A stretch of DNA of 64,000 nt from UBA822 sp965249775 (GCA_965249775.1 OZ252253.1:4216001-4280000), one strand, 5' to 3'. Counted from the stretch's first letter, positions 1 to 9,192 are shown. Made by a program: numbers and translations. The notes: generated by a model not told the origin, from the sequence alone.

Positions 1-1363
1 ACCCCCCCACGGACTGCCACTCGCCAATGGAAATCCCTCCGTTCCTCAGCGAATTGCTGGGGCCCATCTGCGTTCCGCCGTCTTGACGGTTTCCGTACAC
101 GGAATAGGGAATTCGTGTGTCGGTATTCACGTGGTACATCTGGGCGATGGGTAGCCGGGGTCGCCACCAACTCCTCCCTCGATCGGTGGAGATGCTCAAG
201 CCTCCGTCGTGGCCGACGATCATCCGGTCGGGGAGGAACGGATCGATCCACATGTCGTGGCTGTCACCGCCGGGGTTCCCGAGCGAAAAATCTTCGCCGC
301 CGTTCAGAGAACGGCTATAACGAGTCGAGAGAAAGTGGACTTCGTCAGGGTTGTCGGGAGCCGCCACGACACGGGTGTAGTAGAGTGGGCGCTGGGCGAG
401 CGTGTGGTCGGCGTTGACCATGCTCCAGCTGGAGCCCCCGTTGTCCGATCGCCACAGGACCCCCTCATGTTCTTCGAGCGGCTCATAATCGCGATTCGTA
501 TTCGTTTCGATGAGCGCGTAGATGCGGTTGGAGTTCGATGGAGCAATCGCGAGCCCGATCTTGCCCATCGTGCCACTCGGAAGCCCACGCCCCTCCAATC
601 GCTCCCACGTGTCACCCGCGTCACGGGACATGTAGATCCCGCTTCCAGGCCCCCCACTCCAACGGCCCCACGTCTGCATGAACATTTGCCATGTCGCAGC
701 GAAGAGGACCCGGGGGTTGTTGGGATCCATGACGACATCGACGCCGCCCGTGCTCTCGTCCACGAAGAGGACGCGTGCCCAGGAGTCGCCCCCGTCGGTA
801 GTTCGAAAAATCCCCCTTTCCTCCTGGGGGCCATATAGGTGCCCGAGGGCCGCAGCGTATACGATGTCGGGATCGGTCGGGTGCACGACCATCCGCCCGA
901 TTCGGCCGGTCGATGAAAGGCCCTTGTGCTCCCAGGTGTTACCGCCATCGGTCGATCTGTAGACGCCATTGCCGATCGAGACGTTGCTGCGGATGAACGC
1001 CTCACCGGTGCCCACCCAAATCACATTGTCTGCCGAGGGTGCGATAGCCATCGCTCCGATCGACGCGGCCTCCTGATCGTCGAAGATCGGTGTCCAGTGG
1101 TGGCCCCCATCGGTGGACCGGAAGACTCCGCCGGACGCGGCACCGAAATAGTACGTGTTGGGATCTCCGGGAACGCCGATCACGGCGCTCACACGGTTGC
1201 CTACGGGCCCGATGTGCCGGTACGGCAGAGCTGAAAGGTCCGACGATGCGACCTGTGACTCGGCGGGTTGTACGGCCCAGTTCGTGAGAACGGCGAACAC
1301 ACCCAGAAGCCTGATCGTCCGGGTGAGGCGGGAAAGGCACACACCGTTCGAGCGAGGCCGCAT
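1..1363 (-). CDS. VPS10/sortilin-like Asp-box (BNR) repeat protein, exported, C-terminus off the window
   Basis: An open frame runs leftward from ATG 1363 to the window edge without a stop, so about 454 N-terminal residues are visible. The start has an AGAGGA Shine-Dalgarno seven bases upstream. The N-terminus is basic and then hydrophobic (about residues 17-30), a probable signal peptide. The mature part carries at least six Asp-box signatures of the S/T-x-D-x-G-x-x-W type (STDGGHHW, STDGGNTW, TTDGGDSW, SRDAGDTW, SDNGGSSW, STDRGRSW), each marking a beta-propeller blade. Families with this pattern are the VPS10/sortilin-type and sialidase-like 'glycosyl hydrolase' propellers, usually secreted and around 1000 residues. 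Substrate is unknown; calling it a glycosidase would be unsafe because no sialidase catalytic set is visible. Propeller identification is strong, function weak. Confidence 0.88.
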   Translation of the reverse strand, partial: MRPRSNGVCLSRLTRTIRLLGVFAVLTNWAVQPAESQVASSDLSALPYRHIGPVGNRVSAVIGVPGDPNTYYFGAASGGVFRSTDGGHHWTPIFDDQEAASIGAMAIAPSADNVIWVGTGEAFIRSNVSIGNGVYRSTDGGNTWEHKGLSSTGRIGRMVVHPTDPDIVYAAALGHLYGPQEERGIFRTTDGGDSWARVLFVDESTGGVDVVMDPNNPRVLFAATWQMFMQTWGRWSGGPGSGIYMSRDAGDTWERLEGRGLPSGTMGKIGLAIAPSNSNRIYALIETNTNRDYEPLEEHEGVLWRSDNGGSSWSMVNADHTLAQRPLYYTRVVAAPDNPDEVHFLSTRYSRSLNGGEDFSLGNPGGDSHDMWIDPFLPDRMIVGHDGGLSISTDRGRSWWRPRLPIAQMYHVNTDTRIPYSVYGNRQDGGTQMGPSNSLRNGGISIGEWQSVGG

Positions 1364-1696
1364 TTGATCCTCTGCGAGAAAGGGGGCTAGAAGGCTGTTG
1401 AGCCTTCGGGTCGGTCGGAATGCGGGACCGGCCCATGGGCCACCACACGTAGGGGGCGACCCAGACGGAAGGATTCTAGCAGCGTGGACGGACATTCGAC
1501 AACGCTGACGCCAACTTCCCTGGTGGGGTCGGACCGGTCGAGCTGATGGAATGGATCACTTCAGTGAATCCCCCGGAATACGCGCCGTTCTATGAAACCT
1601 ACGTCAGCCGCGCCCAGAAAGGGAAAATCTCGCATGCCTGCTCTGCGCGGCCTACATTTACGAAAGCCCATGTGATGCCCTCGAAACCGGACTCCG
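1364..1696. other. Intergenic region between divergent genes
   Basis: This 333-bp stretch separates the leftward Asp-box gene from the rightward HEAT gene. It holds a perfect small hairpin at 1390-1407 (stem GAAGGCT, loop GTTG), 27 bases upstream of the Asp-box start, whose left arm resembles the end of the dispersed repeat seen near 48.5 and 51.5 kb. It also holds a possible DinB gene remnant at about 1546-1626. An AT-richer patch near 1650-1665 could be a promoter core for the HEAT gene, but no convincing -35/-10 pair is visible. Confidence 0.4.
1546..1626 (+). pseudogene. Possible remnant of a DinB-family gene N-terminus
   Basis: ATG 1546 begins a peptide with the stretch NPPEYAPFYETYV, which resembles the conserved N-terminus (EYAPFY-x-x-Y) of short DinB-like proteins as I recall them. 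After about 27 residues the resemblance ends, the frame runs into unrelated sequence, and the HEAT gene follows in another frame from 1697. No continuation of a DinB domain is seen in the other frames. This is a weak call: it may be chance similarity. Confidence 0.25.
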
Positions 1697-3136
1697 GTGA
1701 GCCAAGACGACGAAAGCGAACTCAGCGAGTTCGGTCGATCGATCGATTCCCTCTTCGCCCCGGCGGAGGCCGAGGGGGTCGCCGGCCGTTCTTCTGAGGC
1801 GGAGGAGGCGCCGGTCCAAGAAGCACAGGTCCCGGTCGAAGAACAGGTGCTGGCTGAAGCAGCGCAGGTCCCGATCGAACCCGAACCGGTCCCGATCGAA
1901 CCCGAACCGGTCCCGGTTGAAGTAGAACCGGTCCCGGTTGAAGTAGAACCGGTCCCGGTCGAAGCAGAACCGGTCCCGGTCGAAGCAGAACAGGTTCCGG
2001 TCGAGGCAGAACAGGTCTCTGTTGAAGCAGAACAGGTCTCTGTTGAAGCAGAACAGGTCCCGGTCGAAATAGCACCGGTCCCGGTCGAAGTACCAGTCCC
2101 GGTCGAAGAAGAAAAGATCCCGGGCGAAGTCGAACAGGTCCCCAGTGAAGCCGAACAGGCGCTGAGCGAAGTGCAACAGGCGCTGACCGAAGCGACGTCC
2201 GGCTACCTGCATGCCCCGGTCGACGAGCGGGGAGAGGTGCAGAGGACACTTCGCCTCGCCGTCGAGGAGGCTCGTTCGGCGGGCGCCTTGGACAGTATCG
2301 CGTTGACCATAGACACCCTGCTTCTCCAAGCTGCTTGGGATGAGGACGTAGAGAACCTGCTCGGCGAGTTGGTCGATGAGGATGTATCGACGCAGATGGT
2401 GGCCCGGCTCGGGCGCGTTCAGGTCGAGGAAGAACGCCGGCGGCTCATTCAAGCTTATGCGATACTGGGCGACTCGCTTGCAGAGGCGATCGCCGCCGCC
2501 CTTACGGACGCGGACGACCGCATGGCTCGTAAGACGTATGTGGCCGCCCTCGGGGCCTTTGGTGCCGCCGGAGCAAGTGCGGTCCAGAAGATGTTGGATG
2601 ACTCCCGTTGGTTCGTCGTCCGAAACGGTGTGGCTGTGCTCGGCGTTGTGGGAGGAACCGACGCGATCGAGCATCTGACTGCCAGTCTGGCGAACGAACA
2701 CTCTGGGGTTCGGCGCGAAACGGTGATGTCACTCGCCAAGATCGGCGGTGAGAATGCCGAATTGTTGGTAACGAGCATGCTGGGGGATTCCGATCCCGAG
2801 GTGCGGGTCTCGGCCGCCCGTGCGGTCTCGGCGCTCAAGCCAGAGCGAGCCTTTAAGCCGTTATTGGAGATTCTCGAGAAGGGTGACGAGGAGGAGGTGC
2901 TCGAGCAAGTCCTTCGGGCGCTCGGTGGGTTGGGCGACGCCACGGCCGTGTCTGCTATCCAGAAGCGGCTGAAGGGCTCCATGTTCTCGGGTCCGTCGAA
3001 CGGAGTACGCATCGCGGGCCTCTCCGCACTGGCTGCGATAGGCACACCCAAAGCCTTGAGCCAGGTGGAGAAGGCGAAGGGCGACAAGGATCCGGAGATC
3101 AGTTCGGCCGCGGAGCAGCTTCTCGCGGGAAGGTGA
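1697..3136 (+). CDS. HEAT-repeat protein with a Pro/Val/Glu heptad-repeat N-terminal tract
   Basis: 479 residues from GTG 1697; an in-frame stop at 1673-1675 leaves no earlier start, and there is no clear Shine-Dalgarno. Residues 1-57 are acidic. Residues 58 to about 160 are a tandem heptad tract of the VPVEAEP type. Residues about 240-479 are alpha-helical HEAT/PBS-lyase-like repeats, each around 31 residues, with typical pieces such as VRRETVMSLAKIG and VRVSAARAVSAL. HEAT scaffolds bind other proteins or act as lyase-like subunits; nothing here points to an enzyme. No signal peptide or membrane helix is seen, so it is probably cytosolic. The repeat tract is probably a flexible, negatively charged extension. 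The partner is unknown, and the gene stands alone on its strand. Confidence 0.8.
   Translation: MSQDDESELSEFGRSIDSLFAPAEAEGVAGRSSEAEEAPVQEAQVPVEEQVLAEAAQVPIEPEPVPIEPEPVPVEVEPVPVEVEPVPVEAEPVPVEAEQVPVEAEQVSVEAEQVSVEAEQVPVEIAPVPVEVPVPVEEEKIPGEVEQVPSEAEQALSEVQQALTEATSGYLHAPVDERGEVQRTLRLAVEEARSAGALDSIALTIDTLLLQAAWDEDVENLLGELVDEDVSTQMVARLGRVQVEEERRRLIQAYAILGDSLAEAIAAALTDADDRMARKTYVAALGAFGAAGASAVQKMLDDSRWFVVRNGVAVLGVVGGTDAIEHLTASLANEHSGVRRETVMSLAKIGGENAELLVTSMLGDSDPEVRVSAARAVSALKPERAFKPLLEILEKGDEEEVLEQVLRALGGLGDATAVSAIQKRLKGSMFSGPSNGVRIAGLSALAAIGTPKALSQVEKAKGDKDPEISSAAEQLLAGR
1868..2150 (+). repeat. 21-bp tandem repeat, in frame, encoding V-P-x-E-x-E-P/Q heptads
   Basis: Ten heptads are in exact 21-bp register from 1868 to 2077, followed by degenerate copies to about 2190. 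Neighbouring copies are often identical in pairs (PIEPEP twice, PVEVEP twice, SVEAEQ twice), which indicates recent duplication of units. The unit contains no stop codon in several frames, so long antisense frames across it are artefacts. Confidence 0.9.
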
Positions 3137-3168
3137 GAGTCTGAGGGCCGTACTCCTCGCCAGCCTTC

Positions 3169-4269
3169 TTAGACGGTTCCCAGTAGGCGTCCTAGCGAAC
3201 GTAGCAGCTTCACGGCCTCTCTCATCTCCTTGCCTATCGAGGCCAGCCGCCCTCCCTGCTCCGCGTGAGCCATGAGCGCCGTGATCGTGGTGTCCACTCG
3301 CTTCTGCTGGGGGAATGCCGCCTCCATTCGGAGCGTCTCGGTGTACGGAATCAAGCGATCATTCCGACCGTGAATGAGTTGGACAGGGGTCTCGATACGG
3401 TCAAGGAAGGGAACCGGGTCCAATAGGGGAGCCGCCGCCATTGCGGCTCGAGTCAACAGCGGCAAAATCCGCTCGGCTTCGGTCTCCGCCGGCTCGCGAT
3501 CCGACGGAGGGGCAAACAGATCGAAGATCTCCCTGCGATCCTCCGATACCTGCTCCCGAAGCTGCTCCTTGAGCCCGTCGTAGGAGGGATCCCAGGCCAG
3601 GATCCGCCGTTCCCCGGCTTCGACAGCGAGGCGCCGAAGAGCATCGGCGACGTCCTGGGCATTCTGATATTCCGGGATCGAAGTGAGGTGGTTCCCTCCC
3701 ATGATCCAGCGCCCATATGGGTCTGGCCGGAGACGATGCGTGGCATCCCCCCAGTCGAACCGGCCCGTCATCTGAAACCGGACCATGCTTGCGACGTCAC
3801 AATAACCGCCGAACCCGATGACTCCCGCCAACTGGTCCGAAACGTCTTGGTGAGCGGCAGCGATCATGACTTGCGGGGCGCCGAAGGAAAAGCCGATCAA
3901 CCCGTAAGGCCCGTCCGACGCACGTGGCAGTGACCGAAGGCCATCGAGGGCGGCCCGAACCGTTGGGAGAGTCCGTTCGGGCTCCAGCCTCAGCTCGACC
4001 CACTCGGGAACCTGGGGCACGAGGACGGCGGTTTTGGACGCCGCCAGGGCGCGAACGAAGCGCAGCAGGGTCGGGTGGAACCGCCCCGGTCGGGTGATCC
4101 CGTGTAAGACGACCCATCCCGGCAGGTTCCGGCGTCCCCCCCTCGGGAGTGTGACCGAGGCCGGAACTTCACGATCCCCTCGGGACAAGACCGTCTCATA
4201 CTCCTCTATGGCCGACCTGCCGGTGATCCAACTCGAGAGGGCTCTGGTGGTTCTCAACGCCGTCGTCAT
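3169..4269 (-). CDS. Alpha/beta hydrolase (serine hydrolase fold), cytosolic
   Basis: 366 residues from ATG 4269. A longer frame from 4371 is open, but it would cover the upstream region of the divergent gene and its extra residues look unconserved. The nucleophile elbow is GFSFG with Ser128. Asp304 (GRNDRLIP) and His335 (MAHAEQ) sit at the expected spacing and complete a catalytic triad. WVVLHGITRPG near residue 52 fits the oxyanion-hole strand. It has no signal peptide or lipobox. The substrate cannot be told from sequence: esterase, lipase and peptidase members share this layout. It is divergently transcribed from the DUF2723 gene, with 83 bases between the starts, and the convergent HEAT gene ends 32 bases from its stop. 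Confidence 0.82.
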   Translation of the reverse strand: MTTALRTTRALSSWITGRSAIEEYETVLSRGDREVPASVTLPRGGRRNLPGWVVLHGITRPGRFHPTLLRFVRALAASKTAVLVPQVPEWVELRLEPERTLPTVRAALDGLRSLPRASDGPYGLIGFSFGAPQVMIAAAHQDVSDQLAGVIGFGGYCDVASMVRFQMTGRFDWGDATHRLRPDPYGRWIMGGNHLTSIPEYQNAQDVADALRRLAVEAGERRILAWDPSYDGLKEQLREQVSEDRREIFDLFAPPSDREPAETEAERILPLLTRAAMAAAPLLDPVPFLDRIETPVQLIHGRNDRLIPYTETLRMEAAFPQQKRVDTTITALMAHAEQGGRLASIGKEMREAVKLLRSLGRLLGTV

Positions 4270-4352
4270 GGAGGGAGAAGCTATGAGTGGGGTGGCCGAG
4301 ACCGCCAGGCTACGGGGGTGGTGTCGATCAACATTTGTTTGCAAGGTTAGGA

Positions 4353-6539
4353 ATGACCGAATACCGACCACCGTACCGGGAAGCGGCGCTGCTGGGCCTG
4401 GCGATCTTCGGCCTTTACATCCTCACTTTGTCGCCCACCACGGCTTGGTGGGACGCCAGCGAGTACATCACGACGGGGCATCTCCTGGGCATTCCTCACC
4501 CGCCGGGGAATCCACTCTTTGTCAGCCTTGCGCGGGTTTGGAGCCTCTTGCTGGCTCCGTTGGGTTTACCCGTAGCGGTGCGAATCAACCTCCTGGCCGC
4601 TGCCACGAGCTCGGTTGCCACGTTCTTTTTCTTCTTGGTCGGGCATCGGGTGCTGTCCGCCGTGATTCGAGAGCGGTGGATGCTCACCATCGGTGCTGCA
4701 TGCGGCGCGGTGATGGGGGCGACTGCCTACACAGTCTGGAACCAATCCACCGCGAACGAAAAGGTCTACACCGTGAGTGTGGCCGTGATCGCAGCCGTCT
4801 CGTGGCTCGCGCTGAGATGGTACGATCAGCGCGAAGAGCCGGCGGGGGTCAGGGCCCTTCTGGTCGCCCTCTACCTGATGGTATTGGGGGCGAGCAATCA
4901 TCTCATGTCCGTTCTTCCCGCTCCGGCTTTGGGCTTATTCGTATTGCTGGCCGGCCCGGCGGTGTTGCTGAAACAGCGTTTTTGGACCCGAGCCATCCCC
5001 CTGGTGATTCTCGGAATCTCGTTCAATTTCTTCCTCCCGATCCGCGCGGCTCAGGACCCCATCATCAATGAAGGGAACCCGGTCTGCGAATCGGCGGCAG
5101 GTGCCGTCGTCGCGGTCTATACGAACGGCCGGGCCGGGTGCCCGGCACTGGCCAGCTCTCTCTCCCGCGCGCAGTATGCCAAGCCTCCGATTGGCGAACG
5201 GCAGGCGCCGTTGGGACACCAGCTTCTCAACTATTTTCAGTACTTCGATTGGCAGTGGGCGCGCGGGGCCGATTTGAACGAAGTGCCCATGGGAGCGCGA
5301 CTCCCGGCGACCATGCTGTTCGTAGCCCTGGGTTTCATGGGCATGCTCGTGTTGTGGCGCACCGACCGAATGATCTTCACGTATCTAACGGCGTTGACAG
5401 CCACACTCACGGTGGGCTTGATCGTCTACCTGAACTTCAAGTACGGGTTTTCGCTGGCGCCCGACATTGTCGACCGTACTGTCCACGAGGTTCGTGAGAG
5501 GGACTATTTCTTCGTGGCGAGTTTCATTGTCTGGGGAAATCTGGCCGGGATCGGTCTGGCTGGATTCTGGGCGGCGCTCTCGGAGCAATGGGGTGGGGGG
5601 GCGGCCTACCGCAAGGCGATGCCGTTCCTCTTGGTCGCTTTCATCCCGCTTTTCTACAACTTGGAGTGGGCGAGCCGGCGAGGTGACTACGCCGCCATCG
5701 ACTGGGCGTACGACCTGCTCATGAGTGTTGAGCCGCATGGCATCCTCTTCACCAATGGGGACAATGACACCTTCCCGCTCTGGTATGCTCAAGAGATTGA
5801 AGGGGTGCGTCAGGACGTCACGGTCATCGTCCTCCAATACCTCTACACGGACTGGTACCCGAAGCAAATAAGAGACCAAACGGCGCCAGGTCGGCAGAGA
5901 CCCTTCGACGGGCAGTTCGCTGCGGGAATCTATTCGATCGAGCCGCCCCCGGATCAATCGGTCTCTCTGGCCACGGATGAGGTCTTGGATAACGTGAGAG
6001 GGGGCAGACTTACAGAGGGTCTCAGCCTGGCGCTCGACGGTGTTCGGGTCACGTACCCGGAAGGGGCCTTTATTGATCGGGCCGGCCAGATCGCCCTCAG
6101 CATGATCAACGACTCGGCCCACTTGAGACCGATCTATTTCGCGAGTTCCGCCGGACTCATCGAGTCGCTCGGCTTGGACCCTTGGGGAGTCCGGCATGGC
6201 ATTGCGACCAAGCTGGAAATGCGAGACCTCGACGCAGATACTCCCGATGGTTGGGTCCAAGGGACCCCCCGAATGGGGGCCGAGTGGTTCGATGTCGAAC
6301 GGAATATGACGTTGGTGCGGGATGTGTATCGTTACCGGGGGATCATGGACCGCGAGCTCTGGCAGGATCGCAGCACGCTCACCATCCCGACGCAGTATCA
6401 ATTCTTGTTCATCCAGCTGGCAGACGCCGCCGCCGTGGGAGGACTCCGGTCGCCCGAGGAGATCACCGCACTAGCCGAGGACGCGGCCGAGATGGGGATC
6501 ACTGTGCTGGGTGGCCGCCGCTATGTCGAGCAGCCGTAG
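4353..6539 (+). CDS. DUF2723 multi-pass membrane protein, probable glycosyltransferase-like
   Basis: 728 residues from ATG 4353, preceded by AGGTTAGGA; an in-frame GTG at 4287 is possible but would lie in the divergent promoter region. The N-terminal half has about ten hydrophobic segments and starts with the family pattern (SPTTAWWDASEYI, PHPPGNPLF). The motif NGDNDTFPLWY near residue 467 is characteristic of DUF2723 proteins, where the C-terminal half is an extracytoplasmic globular domain. The family resembles family-39/PMT-type lipid-linked sugar transferases and is common in Bacteroidota and Gemmatimonadota; the acidic D-x-x-E near the first loop fits that mechanism. Donor and acceptor are unknown. 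The next gene starts 107 bases downstream. Confidence 0.85.
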   Translation: MTEYRPPYREAALLGLAIFGLYILTLSPTTAWWDASEYITTGHLLGIPHPPGNPLFVSLARVWSLLLAPLGLPVAVRINLLAAATSSVATFFFFLVGHRVLSAVIRERWMLTIGAACGAVMGATAYTVWNQSTANEKVYTVSVAVIAAVSWLALRWYDQREEPAGVRALLVALYLMVLGASNHLMSVLPAPALGLFVLLAGPAVLLKQRFWTRAIPLVILGISFNFFLPIRAAQDPIINEGNPVCESAAGAVVAVYTNGRAGCPALASSLSRAQYAKPPIGERQAPLGHQLLNYFQYFDWQWARGADLNEVPMGARLPATMLFVALGFMGMLVLWRTDRMIFTYLTALTATLTVGLIVYLNFKYGFSLAPDIVDRTVHEVRERDYFFVASFIVWGNLAGIGLAGFWAALSEQWGGGAAYRKAMPFLLVAFIPLFYNLEWASRRGDYAAIDWAYDLLMSVEPHGILFTNGDNDTFPLWYAQEIEGVRQDVTVIVLQYLYTDWYPKQIRDQTAPGRQRPFDGQFAAGIYSIEPPPDQSVSLATDEVLDNVRGGRLTEGLSLALDGVRVTYPEGAFIDRAGQIALSMINDSAHLRPIYFASSAGLIESLGLDPWGVRHGIATKLEMRDLDADTPDGWVQGTPRMGAEWFDVERNMTLVRDVYRYRGIMDRELWQDRSTLTIPTQYQFLFIQLADAAAVGGLRSPEEITALAEDAAEMGITVLGGRRYVEQP

Positions 6540-6646
6540 CTCGTCGCTCTGAGCCCCCCGGCCGTCCCCCTTCGGGGGAACCCGCGTCCGACGGGGGGGT
6601 GCAAATCGGTCGAGAACCGACTTCGTTTTCCCGGAGAGACCCGACG

Positions 6647-7825
6647 TTGGTCGAGCGCGAAAAACCCGAACTGGACTCCTCCGAACTCAGTAGGTACGCG
6701 AGGCATCTGTCCTTGCCCGAGATCGGCAAAGAAGGGCAGTTGCGTCTCAAGGAGGCGCGCGTGCTCGTGGTGGGCGCCGGAGGGCTCGGCTCGCCTCTCG
6801 CGCTCTATCTCGCCGCGGCTGGGATCGGTACCCTGGGGCTCGTCGACTTCGATGAGGTCGATGCCACGAACCTCCAACGGCAAATCCTGCATGGCACCAA
6901 AGACGTAGGGCGCCCGAAGCTGGATTCGGCCACGGAACGCCTGGCCGACGTGAACCCACACGTGTGCGTCGTGGCGCACGACGTACGGCTCGACTCCAGC
7001 AATGCGCTGGAAATCTTTGGTCAGTACGACATCGTGGCCGACGGGACGGACAACTTCCCGACGCGGTACCTCGTCAACGACGCCTGTGTGCTCCTGGGAA
7101 AGCCCAACGTCTACGGATCGATCTTCCGTTGGGAGGGCCAGGCTTCGGTATTCGCGAGCGACGGCGGGCCATGCTACCGATGCCTCTTTCGAGAGCCTCC
7201 CCCGCCGGGCTTGATCCCGAACTGTGCGGAGGCCGGCGTGCTCGGGGTCCTGCCAGGGATCATAGGGTCGATTCAGGCCCTCGAGGTGATCAAGCTCGTG
7301 CTTGGGCGAGGAAACACATTAAGCGGACGGTTACTGATCTTCGACGCGTTGGAAATGAGTTTGAGGGAGATCGCCGTCACCAGGAATACGAGTTGCCCGG
7401 TTTGTGGCGATGAGCCGACGCAAACCGAACTCATAGACTATGAAGACTTCTGCGGGCTGAAAGCGCCCCCCGAAGGAAAGGACGAGGGAATGGAAGACCC
7501 TATTGGTGAAGTCGGGGCCGTCGAGCTCAGTGAGCGCTTGGCGTTATCGGAGCCGCCTTTTCTGTTGGATGTGCGGCAACCCCACGAGTGGGACATAGTG
7601 AACCTGGAGGCCGGTGGAGCGGTGCTGATTCCCCTCGCCGAGCTGCCGGACCGTCTGGACGAACTTCCCACGGACCGGGAGATCGTCGTGTACTGCCGTA
7701 CGGGAGCCCGTAGCGATGTTGCGGCTCGGATGTTGGCCGAAGAGGGCTTTTCCAGCGTGTTCAACTTCGTGGGTGGGATGCACGCATGGGCGGACGAAAT
7801 CGACCCGAGCCTCCCGAAATACTGA
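6647..7825 (+). CDS. MoeB/ThiF-type adenylyltransferase with C-terminal rhodanese domain
   Basis: 392 residues from TTG 6647, chosen because GGAGAG lies eight bases upstream and the conserved ELSRYARHLSLPEIG start follows at once. Residues 1-265 form an E1-like domain: nucleotide-binding GAGGLGSP near residue 43 and two zinc CxxC pairs, CYRC about 176 and CPVC about 250. Residues about 285-390 are a rhodanese domain with the active-site loop YCRTGARS (Cys near 349). This layout (MoeZ/MOCS3-like) adenylates the C-terminal glycine of a small sulfur carrier such as MoaD or ThiS and passes sulfur to it from the rhodanese cysteine, for molybdopterin, thiamine or cysteine synthesis. No carrier gene is nearby, so the pathway is open. 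Its 3' end overlaps the NDH-2 gene by 40 bases. Confidence 0.9.
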   Translation: MVEREKPELDSSELSRYARHLSLPEIGKEGQLRLKEARVLVVGAGGLGSPLALYLAAAGIGTLGLVDFDEVDATNLQRQILHGTKDVGRPKLDSATERLADVNPHVCVVAHDVRLDSSNALEIFGQYDIVADGTDNFPTRYLVNDACVLLGKPNVYGSIFRWEGQASVFASDGGPCYRCLFREPPPPGLIPNCAEAGVLGVLPGIIGSIQALEVIKLVLGRGNTLSGRLLIFDALEMSLREIAVTRNTSCPVCGDEPTQTELIDYEDFCGLKAPPEGKDEGMEDPIGEVGAVELSERLALSEPPFLLDVRQPHEWDIVNLEAGGAVLIPLAELPDRLDELPTDREIVVYCRTGARSDVAARMLAEEGFSSVFNFVGGMHAWADEIDPSLPKY

Positions 7826-9192
7826 CCGGCCCCGCGGCGCCTCGGATCGTCGTAATCGGGGCGGGGTTCGGGGGGCTGTGGGCCGTGCGCCGGTTCGTTT
7901 CGCAGGGGATCGGCGTGACGCTGATCGACCGGAACAACTACCACACCTTCTTCCCGCTTCTGTACCAGGTGGCCGCGGCGGAGCTGGGACCGAGCGAGAT
8001 CGCCTATCCCATCCGGAGCCTTTTCAGGAAGCACTCGCTCGTCGACTTCCGAATGGCCAACGTGTATGGCATCGATCTCGACGCCCGAATCGTCGAGGCG
8101 GACGAGTCCAGCCTGGACTACGACTATCTGGTGGTGGCCCTGGGGAGTGTTCCGAATTTCTTCGGGGTAAAGGGGGCCGCCCACCATGCTTTCCCGCTTC
8201 GCACCATGGACGACGCGATCCCGCTCCGGTACCACGTGTTGAACTGCTTCGAGAGGGCGACTCAGACGTCGAGCTCCACCGAACGGGAATCACTGCTGCG
8301 CTTCGTGATCGTGGGCGGCGGAGCCACCGGCGTCGAGTATGCCGGGGCACTGGCGGAGCTGATTTACGGGCCGCTCCTGAAGGACTTCGGGAGCATTGCA
8401 AAAGAAGAGGTGGACATACGGCTGTTGGAGGGCGGCGAAAGGCTCCTCTCCGGGGTGCCCCCGCGCTTGCAGGAATACGCCCGCATCAGACTCGAACGGC
8501 GGGGTGTGCACGTGCTCACCGGAGCACAGGTGGTGGAGGTAGCGCCCGACCGTGTGGTGACGCGCGACACTGGTGAGACCGAACAACGCGACACTGGTGA
8601 CGCCGAGAAGCGCGACCCCGGCGATGGGATGAACGAGCGGTCAGGCCAGACTGCCACACACACGGTGGTGTGGGCTGCCGGTGTCCAGGGCGATCCGGCG
8701 GTGAGTAGTTGGGGCCTACCTGTCGGTCGGGCCGGCCTGGTGCCGGTGGATGGGACACTCCAGGTGCCCAGCTACCCGGAGGTCTTCGTCGTGGGTGATC
8801 TCGCCCATCTGGAGGTCGAGGGGCAGGCGCTGCCGCAGATTGCTCAGGTCGCGCTCCAGCAGGGGAGCTGTGCGGCCGACAATATCGTCCGAATGATAGG
8901 GGGGGAGGCGCCCGAAGACTTCGCATACAAGGATCTGGGCATGTTGGCGGTGATCGGCCGGAACGCGGCCGTTGCACATCTGTGGGGGCGCTCCTTCACC
9001 GGTTTCGCGGCCTGGACCCTGTGGCTGGTCGTCCACGTCGTAAACCTCATGGGCTTTCGCAATCGGTTGCTGGTCCTCGTGAACTGGGCATGGAACTACG
9101 TCTTCTATCGGCGGGCGGTGCGCCTGATTCTGCCGGATGCGATCGGGGAAGCCAATGCGGACAAGCCCCCGATCGCCTCGGGGGGACCTTAG
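7786..9192 (+). CDS. ndh: Type II NADH dehydrogenase (NDH-2), membrane-associated flavoprotein
   Basis: 468 residues from ATG 7786, which lies inside the preceding gene; no other good start precedes the FAD site. GAGFGG near residue 25 binds FAD, VGGGATGVEYAG near 175 binds NADH, and FVVGDLAH near 334 contacts FAD. The NHTFFPLLYQVA-like segment after residue 50 is typical of NDH-2. The C-terminus has an amphipathic/hydrophobic stretch (FAAWTLWLVVHVVNLMGF) that anchors the enzyme to the inner membrane. It oxidises NADH and reduces quinone without pumping protons. An unusual insert near residues 260-280 (DTGETEQR-DTGDAEKR-DPGD) is a 24-bp tandem repeat. The overlap suggests co-translation with the MoeB-like gene, but a functional link is not obvious. 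Confidence 0.9.
   Translation: MGGRNRPEPPEILTGPAAPRIVVIGAGFGGLWAVRRFVSQGIGVTLIDRNNYHTFFPLLYQVAAAELGPSEIAYPIRSLFRKHSLVDFRMANVYGIDLDARIVEADESSLDYDYLVVALGSVPNFFGVKGAAHHAFPLRTMDDAIPLRYHVLNCFERATQTSSSTERESLLRFVIVGGGATGVEYAGALAELIYGPLLKDFGSIAKEEVDIRLLEGGERLLSGVPPRLQEYARIRLERRGVHVLTGAQVVEVAPDRVVTRDTGETEQRDTGDAEKRDPGDGMNERSGQTATHTVVWAAGVQGDPAVSSWGLPVGRAGLVPVDGTLQVPSYPEVFVVGDLAHLEVEGQALPQIAQVALQQGSCAADNIVRMIGGEAPEDFAYKDLGMLAVIGRNAAVAHLWGRSFTGFAAWTLWLVVHVVNLMGFRNRLLVLVNWAWNYVFYRRAVRLILPDAIGEANADKPPIASGGP

Noticed and set aside
1658..2701. Long antisense frame across the HEAT gene, with Asp-Arg-Phe-like repeats
   Set aside because: It is the mirror of the stop-free 21-bp repeat. No ribosome site or domain is present, and the plus-strand HEAT domain is clear.
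4034..5071. Long plus-strand frame overlapping the hydrolase and DUF2723 genes
   Set aside because: Translation is Arg/Gly/Ser-rich without a domain, typical of an off-frame read of a GC-rich gene.
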